DNA from: Fragum whitleyi
Taxonomy: Eukaryota > Mollusca > Bivalvia > Cardiida > Cardiidae
Assembly (NCBI GenBank): GCA_948146395.1
Contig: OX411543.1
Location: 74,363,558-74,427,557, forward strand
Direction: 5' to 3'
Length of the DNA: 64,000 nt
Shown: positions 35,601 to 50,600 of the stretch, in pieces
Position numbering within the stretch: the first letter of the stretch is position 1
How the letters are laid out: each line of letters begins with the position of its first letter
Program-made: the position numbers and the translations under genes
The notes under the pieces: generated by a model
Told to the model about the DNA's origin: nothing
Databases searched by the model: none
Seen by the model: the letters and a program-made list of their open reading frames with translations, nothing else

Positions 35601-38600
35601 ACGCGCTGTAAGTTAATTTTGATGCAAAACAATATATGTCAGAAAGGTGCGAACCCCTTTGCTCGAGTGAATGCAGTAAAATTTGACCACAGGACTGAGA
35701 TTGCTGCTCGAGCGATCGAGCAATCGCGCGTTCGAGTAAGTGCAGTAATAACCAACAAGAAAATAGAGTAAGACGCGTCGGGACCGGAAGGCGAGCTTGA
35801 GCTTTCGCATGAATTTGAGATTTCGCCCTCTGGAGGTAACGCGAGACCACTGTACCTTTATTTGACCCTTACAAATTTCTGCCAAGGGGGGCATTTTGAC
35901 CCCCTTTGATAGAAATTTCTAAGGGGTCAAAATCTTCAAATTTTAAATGAATGATCTTATATCGTGTCTTAAGTTTTACCAGTTAATTGCTTACTTCATA
36001 TCAATACAAGAAAAGGTGAACTGACTCTCTGTCATGATTTGCCTTTTAAGCTCACCTGAGCATAACAAGGGGAGCTTTTAGGATCACCCAGAGTCTGTTA
36101 TGGTCGTCTGCCATGTGTGGTGTGTTGTCTGTCCTCAACAATCTTAGAAACTTCTTCTTCTCCTGAACCACTAGGCAGATTTCCATGAAACTTTGCCAGA
36201 ATGTTCTTTGGGCGACCCTCTTTGAAAATTGTTCCAAAATTTTGATTGGCCCATAAATATGGGAGTGGCAGGGCTTGGCATTTTTAGCTCCACTGGCCGA
36301 AGGTAACTTGAGCTGTTTGTCATTTTTGAGCCTTTTAAAGATACAAGCCTCATATTTCAAATGGTGATAGATCTCAATGATATGCATCTGTTGGTACTGT
36401 AGTCAAGGTCATTTGACAAAGTCAAGGTCATCTGTCAAGGTCAAATAACTCAAAAACTTTACAAAAGACTTGACACTGTCAAAATTTTAAACCCTATTGA
36501 AGATACAAGCCTCATATTTGGCATGGTGATAGATCTCAAGGATGAGCGTCTGCTGATGCTCAAGCCAAGGTCATGTGGCAAGGTCATCTGTCTAGGTCAA
36601 ACTTCTCTATAATTTAGTGAAAAAAATAACATTGCCATTATCGTCAAGTGTATTCAAGATTCAAGCCTCATACTGTTGATGTACTTTACATTGGTATCTG
36701 CTAATACCAATGTTAAGGTCATTCCACAAGTGATGTACATCTGTAGGTTTCAAGGTCAAGGTCATATTACAAGGTCGAAGTCATCTTGTCACTAAGGATG
36801 TATACTCTAATTGAATTTTCATTGATATCATACTTTGCAAATTTATACAGTGTGACTATGTTTTTAGTTTCATACCTCCATGAAATTGTCAAATAATCTT
36901 TTCATCCCTTAAGGATTAATTTTTTTTTTCTTCGAAATATTTCATAAATTTGCAATGATAATTTGAAGAATAATTCTACTCGTCCACTTATTTGGTGAAC
37001 AAATCTCTTACTATTATTTGGTGAATAAAACCCATGCTCAAGCCTATGTAAATCAAACAGCAACAGAAAATAAACAAACCATGACTGTCCAGCCAAATAC
37101 TACTTTCATTTCCTACAAGACCATTTTATTTTGTGTAATGATCTTAAGGTAGTGGACCTGTAATAGTTCTGCAATGTTTAGAGTCATCAACTTTAACAGT
37201 GTTAACTGAGGTTTCCTAATGAAATCATTTGGAAATCTAGGTTATCAATGTGAAAGATCCTCCTCCTGAAATGTTGCGGAGCTATTATGGTACCACAACC
37301 TTAACTGGTTATTATATGTAGATATTATAACTTAACCCTTTCCTGTTTTACAAAATTTTGGACCTGTCCAAATTCAAAGGTTTTGCAGACGAAAATTTTA
37401 AGTGGATTTAATTTGAAAAATAACCATGCAGTTTGGTAGAAAATAGTGTGGAAAAAGAAGAAATTGCTTGTCAGGAGCAATTTCTTCTTTATTCACAATA
37501 TTTTCTCAATCATAAAATCACAGACACGTAAAAAGCAGGGATTAAACAGTAAAGGGTTAAGTATTATTTGTATCATTCATTGCAGAGTTGATGTCTGACG
37601 TCATCAAGTCAGCAAAAAAGGAGAGTGAATGGAGAGTTCTTATTGTAGACCAGCTCAGTATGAGAATGATCTCATCATGCTGTAAAATGCATGAGATCAT
37701 GTCAGAAGGAATAACATGTAAGTTACATTGACAGAATTCTGTAGACTACAGGGTCTGACACTTTCCTACTCAGCCTGTGAAGGGCAGTTGGTAGGGCCCC
37801 AGTATGAGAATCATTTCATCTTCTGTAAAATGCACAAGATCATGTCTGAAGGAATAACATGTAAGCTGAGCTACGGAAAGCAGGGATGAGGTATTTTGGA
37901 TTTAAGATCAAAGTAGTTCAATAATAATCACAAATCCAATGTTGTGGGTACTCATTGGAATTGTCTCATCAACACGATTCTAATGAGTGCACACAACATA
38001 GAGTTTCATAGAAGAATAAAGATTTTAGACTGGCTTTACCCCTTCTAATGAGTATTTCTGGAAAGTTGCATTGACAGAATTCTGTAGACTACAAGGTCAC
38101 ACACTTTCTTATTCAGCCTGCGTAGATCAGTTAGTAGGGCCTCACATTTCACATCATTGTATAATCTGCTGAAAAATATTCGTCTCCACTTCTCCATTGG
38201 GTTTCAAACTAGTGACCTCTCTATCCTGAAGCAAGTGCTCTACCACATGGCTATAAAAAGCTAGCTTGTATGATGGCAAGTAAACACAAACACCCCTTAT
38301 ACTCAACCTGGCTACATACCCCCCCCCCCCCCCCCCCCCCTGACAATTAAGATTCTTCCATGAATCTTCTCTTCAGGACCTCTCTGTCCCCAAGCAAATC
38401 CTCTATTAAGTCACTATACATGAAATAACTAGCTTTTACAGCAAGGCAGTACAAACACCCTTCATACTTTACCCAGCTATAATTGGCTACCAAGTTTGTT
38501 CCCTAACAATGGCAGAAATCCTAACTGATGGTTGTCTCCCATCATAGGATGATGAATTGTATTAAGCCCCATTAAATAAACTCCATTATTTCCCATGTAG

Positions 38601-41600
38601 GACTCCATTTTTTTGCCGATAGTCGGATTGGCAGGTTGTTCATGATAAAATCAGAATCTCAATATGGGGGAAAATTGAATCAGACAAAATTTTAGACCAG
38701 TGGAGTAGAGAAGTTATAGCAGACAGCCATTGGATACATGGTCATGTAATTTGTTATTACCGCCTTCTATTTTTGGGAAATAAAATATTTTTGAAAAGAA
38801 TAAATTGCTATTTAAAACCATGTTCTTCCTTTTTCACAATAATTTCCTTGTAAAAAAATGACATAAATTGCATGTCCGCTTGACTCCTTGCTCAAAGGAA
38901 TGGGATCAAACCGTTTGACTAATATCTACAGCAAATGCATTAAGTCTTTATAATTCTTATCATTTGCGAAGGAAATGATTTTTATGGCTCTAGTTGAAAG
39001 ATCAGATCTCATCATTTTTATACGCCCGTCGAAGACGGGACGTATTATGGGATCACCCGTGGCGACCAGGCGTCCGGCGGCGTCCACTTCTTTGTCCGGA
39101 GCATAACTCTGTCACTTGAAGTCCGATGGACTTCAAATTTGGCAATTGTATTCTTTTCATCATTACCATAACTCTACCTGGCCTATTTTTGAGTTATTGA
39201 ACTTTGTTGTTTTTCAGACTTGAATCTTGTGCAGAGTATATCTCTTAAAGTATAATAGCTAGGATCATGAAACTTCATGGGTGTATAGATCTCACCAAGG
39301 AGGAGTGCAGTGCACAAGAACCATAACTCTACCTGGCCTATTTTTTGAGTTATTGCCCTTTGTTGTTTTTCACATTAGAATCTTGTCCGGAGTATATCTC
39401 TAAAAGTATAATAGCTAGGATCATAAAACTTCATGGGTGTATAGATCTCACCAAGGGGGAGTACAGTGTACAATAACCATAACTCTACCTGGCCTATTTT
39501 TTGAGTTATTGCCCTTTGTTGTTTTTCAGACTTGAATCTTGTCCGGAGTATATCACTAAAAGTATAATAGCTAGGATCATGAAACTGTATGGGTGTATAG
39601 ATCTCACCAAGGGGGAGTACAGTGTACAATAACCATAACTCTACCTGACCTATTTTTTGAGTTATTGCCCTTTGTTGTTTTTCAGACTTGAATCTTGTCT
39701 GGAGTATATCTGTTAAAGTATTTTAGCTAGGATCATGAAACTTCATTGGTGTATAGATGTCATCAAGGGGGAGTGCAGTGTACAAGAACTATTATTTTAC
39801 CTGGCCTATTTTTTTAGTTATTGCCCATTGTTGTTTTTCATACTAGAATCTTGTCCGGAGTATACCTCTTACCTTTGTCCATCTGTCTCTCTACACAAAA
39901 CATGACAAAAAATATTCATTCAAAATAACCTCAGTTCTATTCAACCCCCCAGTTAATACTAAGCAGTGTGACGGGCGTATCTTGTGACAATTTGGCACCT
40001 TGTTTCCCAGTGTATCAAAGGCATTAGGCATGATGATAGGTCTCTTTGTGCTCAAGATTAAATAGATAGAGGATAGTCGTTTGTTTCAGTGTAAGATCTA
40101 TTTGTATTCATTGAGTGAACAATAAAGGCTATATTTTCACGAGTCAAAATCTAGCTTTGTTGTTCACAAAATGAAAAATTATTTGATCTTACTCGAAAAA
40201 CAAATGACTGTTCTATTTCTTTATTGCAAAAATGAGACAAAATGTGAATTTCTAGGACATATTTTCGTAAAGCCTGGCATTTTGCGCCTGATTGCTATGC
40301 AACGTTCATTGTGACGTCACTTATTTTGCCCCACATAGATGACATCAGATAGGATGATATGCACAAAAGCAGGTTTAAGTTTTTGATAATTTCACTGCTT
40401 TGCGTTGAAATTATCAAGTGATAATCTACCGTTATTTCTCAATAAACCACCGAAAAGCATTAAAGAATGGAATCCTCATTATTGCAACCCTGATAATAGA
40501 AACTCCCTGCTTAATTGCAATTGACCTGTTGCACAATCAAGAATCAAAGAACAGCCCTGCGTTCAGGATCATAAAATAATGCAAACAGTCTGCCAATTAT
40601 ACCATACCTTGCACATGCATTTGCGTGCAAAGTGGGGAATAATTGGCAAGTCGTTTGTGCTGTTTTGTCATTCCGGATGCAGGGCAACCTTTTAATAGAA
40701 ACTTCTGGTAACTTCTGGTAACAAAGTTCTTGACAAATTAGAGTTGTCCCACTGTATAACAAGGTCAGTGATCTGTACCAAAGTCAAATTCAAGAAGAAT
40801 TAAATCAAAGATGGTCTCTGTTTGGTCCCATGAAACTTTTTTTCATTTTTCAGTGGTAGAGCATATCAACAAGAGAAGGGAACCATTACCTAGACTAGAA
40901 GCTATTTATTTGATTTCACCAACAGAGAAGTCCATAAGGGCTTTAATGCAAGACTTTTGGAACGTCAATAACCCCCAGTATAAATCAGCACATGTGTACT
41001 TTACAGAAGGTAGGTTGAGCTTCAGACAGAGAGGAGGGGGGGAGGGATTGATCATTTGTAGGTAGTTTATACCACATGTTGTCGGTATTTATTTGAATAG
41101 TGCCAATTCAAATGAGTATCCTCATTTTATGATTTTATTCAGAATTGGCTTAAACCTATTTATTTTACATCTATTAGCAAACTAATATAAACTCCCTTGA
41201 TTCTGTTTCCTGGACAATGGACATGGGGCCTGTTTTACTTAACATCTTATGAGTAAATTGCTTGTAAGTCAAAACATTGTACTTGGTGTTTTCATCCATT
41301 GTTAGATTCTGCCTTGCAATATCTCATTGGAATCAACTTTACAGCACTGGATGCACTATTTGTGAGTGTATATTTTTTAATGTTAAATTTTTCACGGATA
41401 TTGTTTTCAAAGTTAATTTCAGGTGTTATTGACAAAGATCAGACTGCACATAAATGCAGGCTGATCTTTGTCTTAAACTCATGTCAAAGCAGGAATATTC
41501 AATCTTCACCTTGACAAGGATAAGAGTACAGTCAATTTTGGTAGAGCGACCACGTCTATTAAGCGACTGTTTGATTACACAACCCGTTTCAAACTCCCCT

Positions 41601-44600
41601 TCTTTAAATTGAAATATCTTAAGAATTAGACATAATTAGTCTTAAAATTATTGTTAATGAATCATATGTTGTTAAAACTTAATAGAATCGTCACTATGAT
41701 GATTCTATTGAGTTATAACAACAAAGGATTATTGAGAAATTTGCACTCAATACACACATAGTCAATTGTAATTATGTTTTCTTATATGTAAACAAAATGT
41801 GATCTAAATGACCATTCTCTTTAACAACTGCTATTTGATGGTCCCATAAGTGGTCACCTTATACAAGGTTACTGTATGATAAAGCTATTGTTCTACTTTC
41901 AGCCTGTCCAGACGAACTGTTCAATGAACTCTGCAAAAGTTCTTGTGCAAAGTTTTTAAAGACATTGAAGGAAATCAACATAGCCTTCCTGCCCTATGAA
42001 TCACAGGTAGGAGGATAAATAGAGGATATTGAATGAGTGGTCATGGAATGCCGTATTTATTACACGAGTCATCTATAAACATAAAAACGAAGCTATTCTA
42101 AGTTTATTTCTGTTTTTGATGACGAGTTACATAAATTCTGTATTTTATGAACACAAATTTTATATTCTATTTATAATGTGACCTGAACTTTTTTGATAAA
42201 GCGTTGAAATTCTTGAAATTCAACATTTCAATTTTTAGTAAAACTTATAACGCTGTCTTAAACTGATGTCACAAAATATATATTATGACATCATTTTCGC
42301 GGTTACAAAATAGGGTTGTTAATGGATCTGAACTCATTTGCATAGTTATTCCACTAGTGTAATAACACTTGTGTAATATCAAAAATATTCAACGGGTTTA
42401 AGAAAGTAATATTAAAAATATACTGTAAACGGGGTAATTTTGGCGGTGGTTTTATTTTGGCTATATTGGCGGTCGAGCTAAGATGCGCCAAAATTAATCC
42501 ACCGCCAATATTTGTCATTGTGAAATGAAAAATTCTTTTAATGTAAGGAAAATGTTATCTTGCGCGATGTACTTTTAAGGTTATATTGATTAATTTTATT
42601 TCAAAGATATTCAGACCATTCTTATTCGAATTGGAATAAGAAAATCGGCTGACAACGTTCGTAAATGTCTAGTAAAATTAATTCCAAAATTGCAGATTAA
42701 AGTTGGTTTAAGTATTGTAACGAAAATCAAGGAGAAAATGTGTGAAAAACTGGTGCACGAATTATTACTCTTACGAGAGGTGTGAAAACAAAGTATTGTT
42801 TAGTTTGTAAAAAAATGACACTACTCTAGAAAATTGGCTTTCTTATACTTTCAAGGTTTAAAACGACGAGAATTAAAAAATACATGAGACGTTTTATTTT
42901 GGCGGTGCATGCAAGATGCGCCAAAATTAATCACCGCCAATAAATCGAAACTAAAAAACCGCCAAATGTGGACACCGCCAATATAAAGCCGTTTACAGTA
43001 ATTATTTTAGAATATTTCCTTGACTGTATTTTTACAGGCCCCCTTTTATAACGTTAAAATATTTTATTTTGTTGTAATCCTTTACAACGTTTATTTGCTT
43101 GATTTTCTTCAAAGCATTTAATGTTATGGGATTTTTTTTTAAGTCAGTGAAATCAATTAGTTACACAATCAGTTCACAAAAAAAAACACACAAAAAAACC
43201 CCATTAAAATTGTTCTTTTTTAAGCTTGAAGAATAAATTGCAATTACATGTATTAAAAAAGGTTCTCTTTGGTAACTTGACATCTACAAGAACTTATTGT
43301 TAAGGCTTTACTCTTGACTTTAAGGTGTTGCAAAGGATTTGCTCTTTGGATCAAAGCCATAATGTTCAAAATAAATAGCGTTTGATATCTGTAATGATCT
43401 ATGGTTAGATGGTCTTATGATGTGGCTAATGATATTTAATTTCTAGATAATACAATGAGTATCCTGAGACAAATATTGATGGCTCAGCACAAAACAGTTG
43501 TAACTGCCCAAATGTTTATAGGCAGTTACAACTGTTTCATGCTAAGCCATAGAAATAGACACTCTAGAAACCACCCATCAATCAGCTATCAAATTAGTTG
43601 TATATTTTGAGTAGGATTATAATTTTAGATTCGAAGTCTATTATTGTGATAGTATTTCTTTACACTAATTTTTTCCCATCATGTCACTTATAGAGATTGT
43701 TGTGTGAAAAAAGGCTACATCTTACTGATCACAATTCATTCAAAAAAAGGCAGCAACACAGAACAAATTACAGAAAATATAAAGCAAAGCGTTTATTCCA
43801 GCAATGAATTAACTTTGATATATGTTTTACAGGTGTATTCCCTAGATTCCCAGGAAACATTCCAGTTTTATTACAACCCAAACCGAGCCTCTGGACGTAC
43901 CATGAACCTAGAGAGATGTGCAGAACAGATTGCAACCCTATGTGCGAGCCTTGGGGAATACCCAGCTGTTAGATATAGAAGGTAATGGCATTGCCTTACC
44001 TTTATTACTTATGTCAAACAATCCCTAAGCACTCAACATTTTTAGAGTGTTTTTTTCTGAAATGATCTTTTGAAATTCATGTACTTAGTGAAATCTAGTC
44101 TAAAGTAAATTATGCTTTATTAAGCAAATTCTATCAAAAAGTCAAACTTAATGAAGATTTTGTCCTGTCATGTTAATTTTTTTCTTCACAAAGGAAAGAT
44201 CATAATATGTTAAAGGTGTTTGTCTGTCCATTTATCTGTCTGTCTGCTGAAACTTAATCTCCATACTAAACACTTTCCTGTAACACTTGCATAGTTACAA
44301 TGCAAATATTTAGTGTCAAGGTTTCTTTCGAAAATTCACATCATTGACTGTCAAGGTCAAAGTCATCTGACAATGTGTCAAGGTCAATTACTTAAGTCAA
44401 ACTAATAGCAATTTCAGTTGGATTAATATTCAAAGAATATGTCTTGTTTTATTTCTTAATTAGTGTCATGCTGAACCCAGAATATGTCTGCTTTGGCAGG
44501 AGATAAAGACAAAGGTCAGCCTGCACATATATGTAGTCTTTACTGCCTGATTTTGTTATATCAACTACAAAAGTTTGAGAATTATATTTTCAAATTGAAT

Positions 44601-47600
44601 ACTGACTCGCAATAAATGCATTGAGTGCTCTCAGGACTTTTACTTATTTCAACTGTTTAGGATTTTTATTTGACATTTCAGGGGTTTTAAACACCTTTCT
44701 AAGTAAAGCAAATTCAAAAAAAGAGCGTATAAACCATTAACTGTTTGATTTTTTCAGTGAGTTTGACAGGAATGCAGAGTTTGCCCAGTTAGTCCAGCAG
44801 AAGTTAGATGCTTACAAGGCTGATGACCATACCATGGGGGAGGTAGAGCTTACACATTACTCTCAAGGAGATAATTCTAATAAGTGTTGTTCACCCTTGT
44901 CATGCTGAACCCGGAATATTCCTTCCTTGACAGGTGCTATAGACAAACATCAGCCTGCACATAATGTAATTATAATAGCACCTGTTTTTACTTTTTCAAA
45001 CAAGAAAGGCTCAAAAAATAATTTTCACAATGAATTCTCTATCATATTAGTGCATTTGGCGCTTTGAACACATAGATGTTGTTGCAAATTGGCCAAGATT
45101 TTTTATTCAGCATGAAAAGGGTTAACACAGAGTTTTGGGGATTTATTGATGAAAAATTTTATTGATAAGTTTTCCTGATCATCTAAAATGAACAGCAATC
45201 AAAGGATATAATTGTCTTACCATGTTTAAGATCACTATTTAAATGAGGTCATTGTTATGTTATCTTAAAAAAACAAACAACGCTATATTTCTTTGGTAAC
45301 ATGAGTCAAAATGTCTTAAAAGGATTTTTCGTATTTAAAAAATAAGTCACAGGCTTTTGCTAGCGATAAGCCTTGGGCTTTAGACCTTCTGATATGGTGA
45401 TATACATATGTAAATATTTAGCAAAAATTAGGAATTGGTGTAATTCCAGAAATGACCAGAAATTTCCTTGGCTCAGAGGGAATTCTCACTTTGTCAGGCA
45501 CAGAAGAAATTTTTACTTTGTGCAGTATAATTCAAGACCTGTCCATACGTAAAGTAGGAATCTGGACAGAGGAAGAATATCAGAAAATTTATCATTTTGT
45601 CATCCTTAACTTTGACCCAAGGACACTGAAACTAAGATCGAAAATGCCAGTATAATAAGTATGTGACTTGTCACGCAAAAAAGGACCATCTTGGAATTCT
45701 GTAAAATAAATATTTGAAAAAGATATTGGTTCTAGTACATGGCGACCTCTCAACCTGAGGTCTTGTTTCAAAAATTCTTTCACTGAAATGTAGAATGCAC
45801 ATTCTAGATTAAAAAAATTAGCAAAAAGAGATAAGTTTTCACTCTAGTCAGTCAGTATGATAAGGGTCAACACTTTACTCATTTCTCAGATGGTCCCTTT
45901 TCACTTGACAGGTCATATAAATATAATCTTTTGTTGTGTATATATGTGTTAATGTTCTTGTAAACTTTTATCTAAATAATTAAGATTATATTTTGTAGGG
46001 ACCCCAGAAAGACAGGTCTCAATTGCTTATTATTGACCGTGGATTTGACCCAATATCTCCCCTGTTACATGAACTTACCCTGCAGGCCATGGCTTATGAT
46101 CTACTACCTATAGAGAATGATGCATACAAGTAAGCCAATCATCAGCACCCAGTTGTGTCAGAGAGATGATTATTGGTTGATTTATAACCTATATGAGCCA
46201 GTGTGTGACATTTCCAACAGTTTCACACCTAATGAGGTACAAATGTTGGGTAGCATTGACAACGGCACAGTGCAATAATTATATATGCTGACTGCATGAA
46301 GATAGATTAAGACCTTATATCAATATAGCGCATAGTGAAGGTTCTGGTCAGACTGTGTGTATGCACAGGCTGGCCAGAAGCTTTGTTCAGCACACGTTTG
46401 AAATTGTTGGAAATGTCTTGCACAGGCTCATATTTGATTTCAGCAAATCAAATTTTTGTTTCAATTGTTGAAACAGCAAATTTGATTTTATGAAAATAAC
46501 TTCTGATTAAAATCTAGTCATTCTTAACTTTTTCTACCACTTATCCCTTGCAGATGAGGGATAAATCAAAATTATGTAGACTTAATATTTTGTTGTTGTC
46601 AATAATTCATTACATACAAAAATAATAAGATAATGTTGGCAAGAATTTCAATGATGTTTTATAAGACATAATAATATAGAATAAATTCATTCAAATAAAC
46701 ATTAACTGAAGTAGTATATGAATCACACTTGTAATAGCTAGCTTGATTGATAGAGTGGTTATTGAGCTTAGCGCTGATTGTAAAGTTTGAGCCTCGCTGT
46801 GGGTCGGATGTGTGTTTTGACAAGATAGGTTATATTTGCATAAAATACCCTGCTTTTTTGGGGTAGTACAATTTTTTTGTAAGTGCCTTTGATTATGTAG
46901 GCACTAACAATAGTTTTGAGCTAACCCGTCAATTTGTTTTACAGATATGAGAACACATCCGGCCATGAGGTGACAGAAAAGGAAGTTTTACTGGATGAAA
47001 ATGATGAATTATGGGCTGAACTTAGACACCAACATATTGCTATTGTATCAACGTAAGTGATAAAAACTATTTCAATGTTTGTAGGAATGATTAATTTATT
47101 GCATCAAAGTTTTGTTTTTGTTGTACAAAAAAGTCCCTATAAGATTCTGGTTTGAACTTTTTATTCAGAGTTATTAATTTGTGGTTTGGCTGCTTTGGAA
47201 CAAAAAAAGTGAGCTATTGACATTGGTTTGTTGTCCTTTGTCTGGGTGTTGGCTTGACAAACTTTAACCTTAGTCATATCTTTGTTGTAAGTCCATTGAG
47301 GATACTTGGCATGTGTGTTCGGCATCACAAGAGTAATACAGACTATCAAGGGAGATAACTCTTGAGGCCCTTTTATAATACTTATTGCCTTTTTTTTGCT
47401 GAGATTTTTTGCAGTATCCTGCAACTACAGCCGAGAGTTGGCACCTTCAGACAATGCTCTTCTTACGCCAAAATACAAATTTTACAAATTTACTCCATTT
47501 TCTTCAAATTGTTTATGGCTCTCTATATTTGTAAATTTACAATGGAAACACAGGATATCAAATAAACCTGTGGTAAAGGCAACTTGAGTGATCAGAAATC

Positions 47601-50600
47601 TATGGACTGTTGAAGATGATAGGTTTGAATCTGGGCTAGAAGAAACTTGCTATAATATGTATGCCCAGAGACGAGAATAATTGGGAAAGAAAGTTTTTCT
47701 TTTAAATCTTGTATTTCAAAATGCTTTATTTTATTGAATCTTTCTGAAACACTTTTCTACTGAAAGTATATTTCCTTGGCTCATCTTGAAACAGTTGTAA
47801 CTGCCTATAAACAAAAACAACTGTTTTAAGCTAAGCCATTGATTTCTTTTCATAATTCTGAAAGTTATTTATCTTTGTAGACAAGTAACCAAACAACTGA
47901 AACAGTTTGCGGATGCTAAGCGCATGTCAACCAAGGAGAAGGCTAACCTACGGGACCTATCACAGATGGTGAAACAGATGCCACAATATCAGAAGGAACT
48001 CAGCAAGTATGCAACCCAACTCCACCTGGCTGAGGACTGTATGAAGGCTTTCCAGAAAAACGTGGACAAACTCTGTAAAGTAGAACAGGTACAGGGTTTT
48101 CTTTTTATCCGACTTTGACCTCTATAATGGTAATCCATAAATATCTGATAAGTCTGTCCTGGCATTGCATGTTTTGGTCAAAATGTACTAGATATACTAC
48201 TATCGTATCAAATATCTTTTTTAGCTCGACTATATGTAGATTAGGGGAGCTATTTCAGTCACACTGGAGCCGGCGTTAGGCAAATGCTTTGGTAAAGTTT
48301 TTACATGCAAGTGTGTCAAATCTCTGTTTCTACTAAAGCTATTGCTTTGAAACTTCGAAATGCTTCTGTGAAAATAATACCAGTCGCTAGACAAAGATTC
48401 ATTATTCTAAAATTGAATTTAGTGGAGTTTTAACCCTTTTTCGGACTTAAAAATCTTGGTAAAGTTTTAACGTGCAACTGATGTGTATATGTTATATCTC
48501 TGTCTCTACTAAAACCATTGCTTGGAAACTTTGTACATGCTTCTGTGACCGTAATATCAGCCTCTAGACAAAGATTCATTTCTCTGATAATGAATTTAAA
48601 TGAATTTTAACCCTTTCAGACTCAGAAATTCTTGTTTATAAGTTTTTACATGTAACTGATGTATGTTTATAGTACCGCTGTTCATACTAAAGCCTAGCTT
48701 GGAAACTTTGCAAATGCTTCTATGATCATAATATTATCTCTAGACAAAGTTATATTAGTCTGATATTGATCTTATTGGAATTTTAACCCTTTTTGGACTT
48801 GGAAATTCTTGGTTAAGTTTTTATGTGTAATTGTTGTGTATCAGTTACATCTCCGTTTCTACTTAAGCTATTGCTTGGAAAATTTGCAATTGCTTTAATG
48901 AACATAATATGATCCTCTAGACAAAGATTCATTTATCTTTCTTTTGTTTAATGGAATGTTCCAATGTTGATATTGATTTGCTATTACTATCCAGCACTAG
49001 GAGTCGTTGAGCTTTGCTGTCCTCCGACAGCTTTTGTTTTAAAATTTATGATGTAATAAGATGTGTGAATGCTTGATTTTCAACTTTTCCATAAAGATTA
49101 ATCTCAGGTGAAAGACACTTAACAATATGGTCACTGTTAAATTGGTATGATAATATGTATGAAATTTTCGTCCTTTAAGTTAAGCATATTTGGCAAATCT
49201 AAGACTTACAATTATTATTGTAAAAACTCTTTAAACTGTCTAATGTGACTCCCAATGACCCTTAGAAGCCAAATTTCAAGCAAAAAATGAAGGCTGTCTG
49301 CAAAACTTAACCGAAAAAACTCAACATGGTCAACTATTTCAAGGCTCTTCATAGATACAATTATCATATTTTGCATGATAATAGATCTCGATGATACACA
49401 TCTGCAGAGTCTAAAGTCAAGGTCATGTGACAAGGTTAAGGTCATCTATCAATGTCAAAAGTTTGAATAAACTGCTTAGGGGGCATTCCTGCTTCACAAA
49501 TAAATCTTGTTTCTTTTGTTCTAGGATCTTGCCATGGGTACAGATGCAGAAGGGGAGAAAATTAAAGACCACATGAGAAACATTGTTCCAATTTTACTCG
49601 ATCAAAACATTACTGCTTACGATAAAATCCGCATAATATTACTCTACATTATACACAAGGGAGGTAAGTTGCTCTGTGATATGTTTTGCGATGTGATTTG
49701 ACAGTAAGGTTTGACACATAACTTTTTTGACACCAGCCTGAAGGACCTATAAGCCCTAAATCATACTGGTCCTGTCTGATAAAAATGGGTCCTCTATGAA
49801 AATTTAGTCTATTTTTAAGTAATATAGGGAGTGAATTGTATAGAAAATAGTCAGAGAAAACAAGAAATTTCTTGTGTCAAGAAATTTCTTCTTTTTCCAC
49901 AATGTTATTCATAAGGCTATTAAGAATTTTAGCATTGGAAAGGCAGAAACTTTTTTCAAACTTTGACAGTTTGGATATAATGTGATGATTATTGAACTAC
50001 AAGCCTGCAGGACCTGCAAAATGGAAAGTTCTACCAGTTCTACCTGAAATCCACAGGTCTGAGGCCTAAGGAATGGTGTGACAGTCATCAAAAACTGTTA
50101 ACTTTTCAGAAAATTCAATTGATTGATAGAGGAAGAACAAATCTCTTGCAACTGGATCAAGGAGTGATTCAAATTTACTGAATTTTAAATGTTAGTACCC
50201 TTGCATGCATGCACAGTTAATGTGAGTTTTATGTCAATAATCTAAGCTCTTGTATCAATAAAGATTATTCATTTTAAGCCAAATGGTCACATTTCTAGAT
50301 GATTAGATATGAATAACCCTATTGAAAGTAAGTAAAATCAGACTTCATTTTCCCCTAGAAAGTAAGTTGAAAATTTCAGTGATCTTGGTTCAATCAATTT
50401 CAAACTTGATGTAAATTCTTGGTTATTAGAAACCAAAATAAGCCTTAGAACAACCATGACGAGGTGTCTCATGAAAAGAAAATTAGCCAGTGTGTGACAT
50501 TTTCAACCGTTTTTTACATGCACAACAACAAACGGCCTGGTCAGTGAACGTGTAATTAGAAGATTTGCTGTCTGTCTTAAGACACTTTGAGACCTTATCT

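Noticed and set aside
35476..35894. Overlapping 124- and 93-codon minus frames as a transposase
   Set aside because: They lie in the pogo-like element but lack DDE residues and a DNA-binding motif and run past the element end.
40811..41065. 84-codon frame as a stand-alone gene
   Set aside because: Only 40854-41009 is conserved; both sides are intron with proper AG and GT borders.
45452..45655. 67-codon frame in intron 6 as an extra unc-18 exon
   Set aside because: Exons 6 and 7 already join in phase and order; the frame matches nothing in the family.
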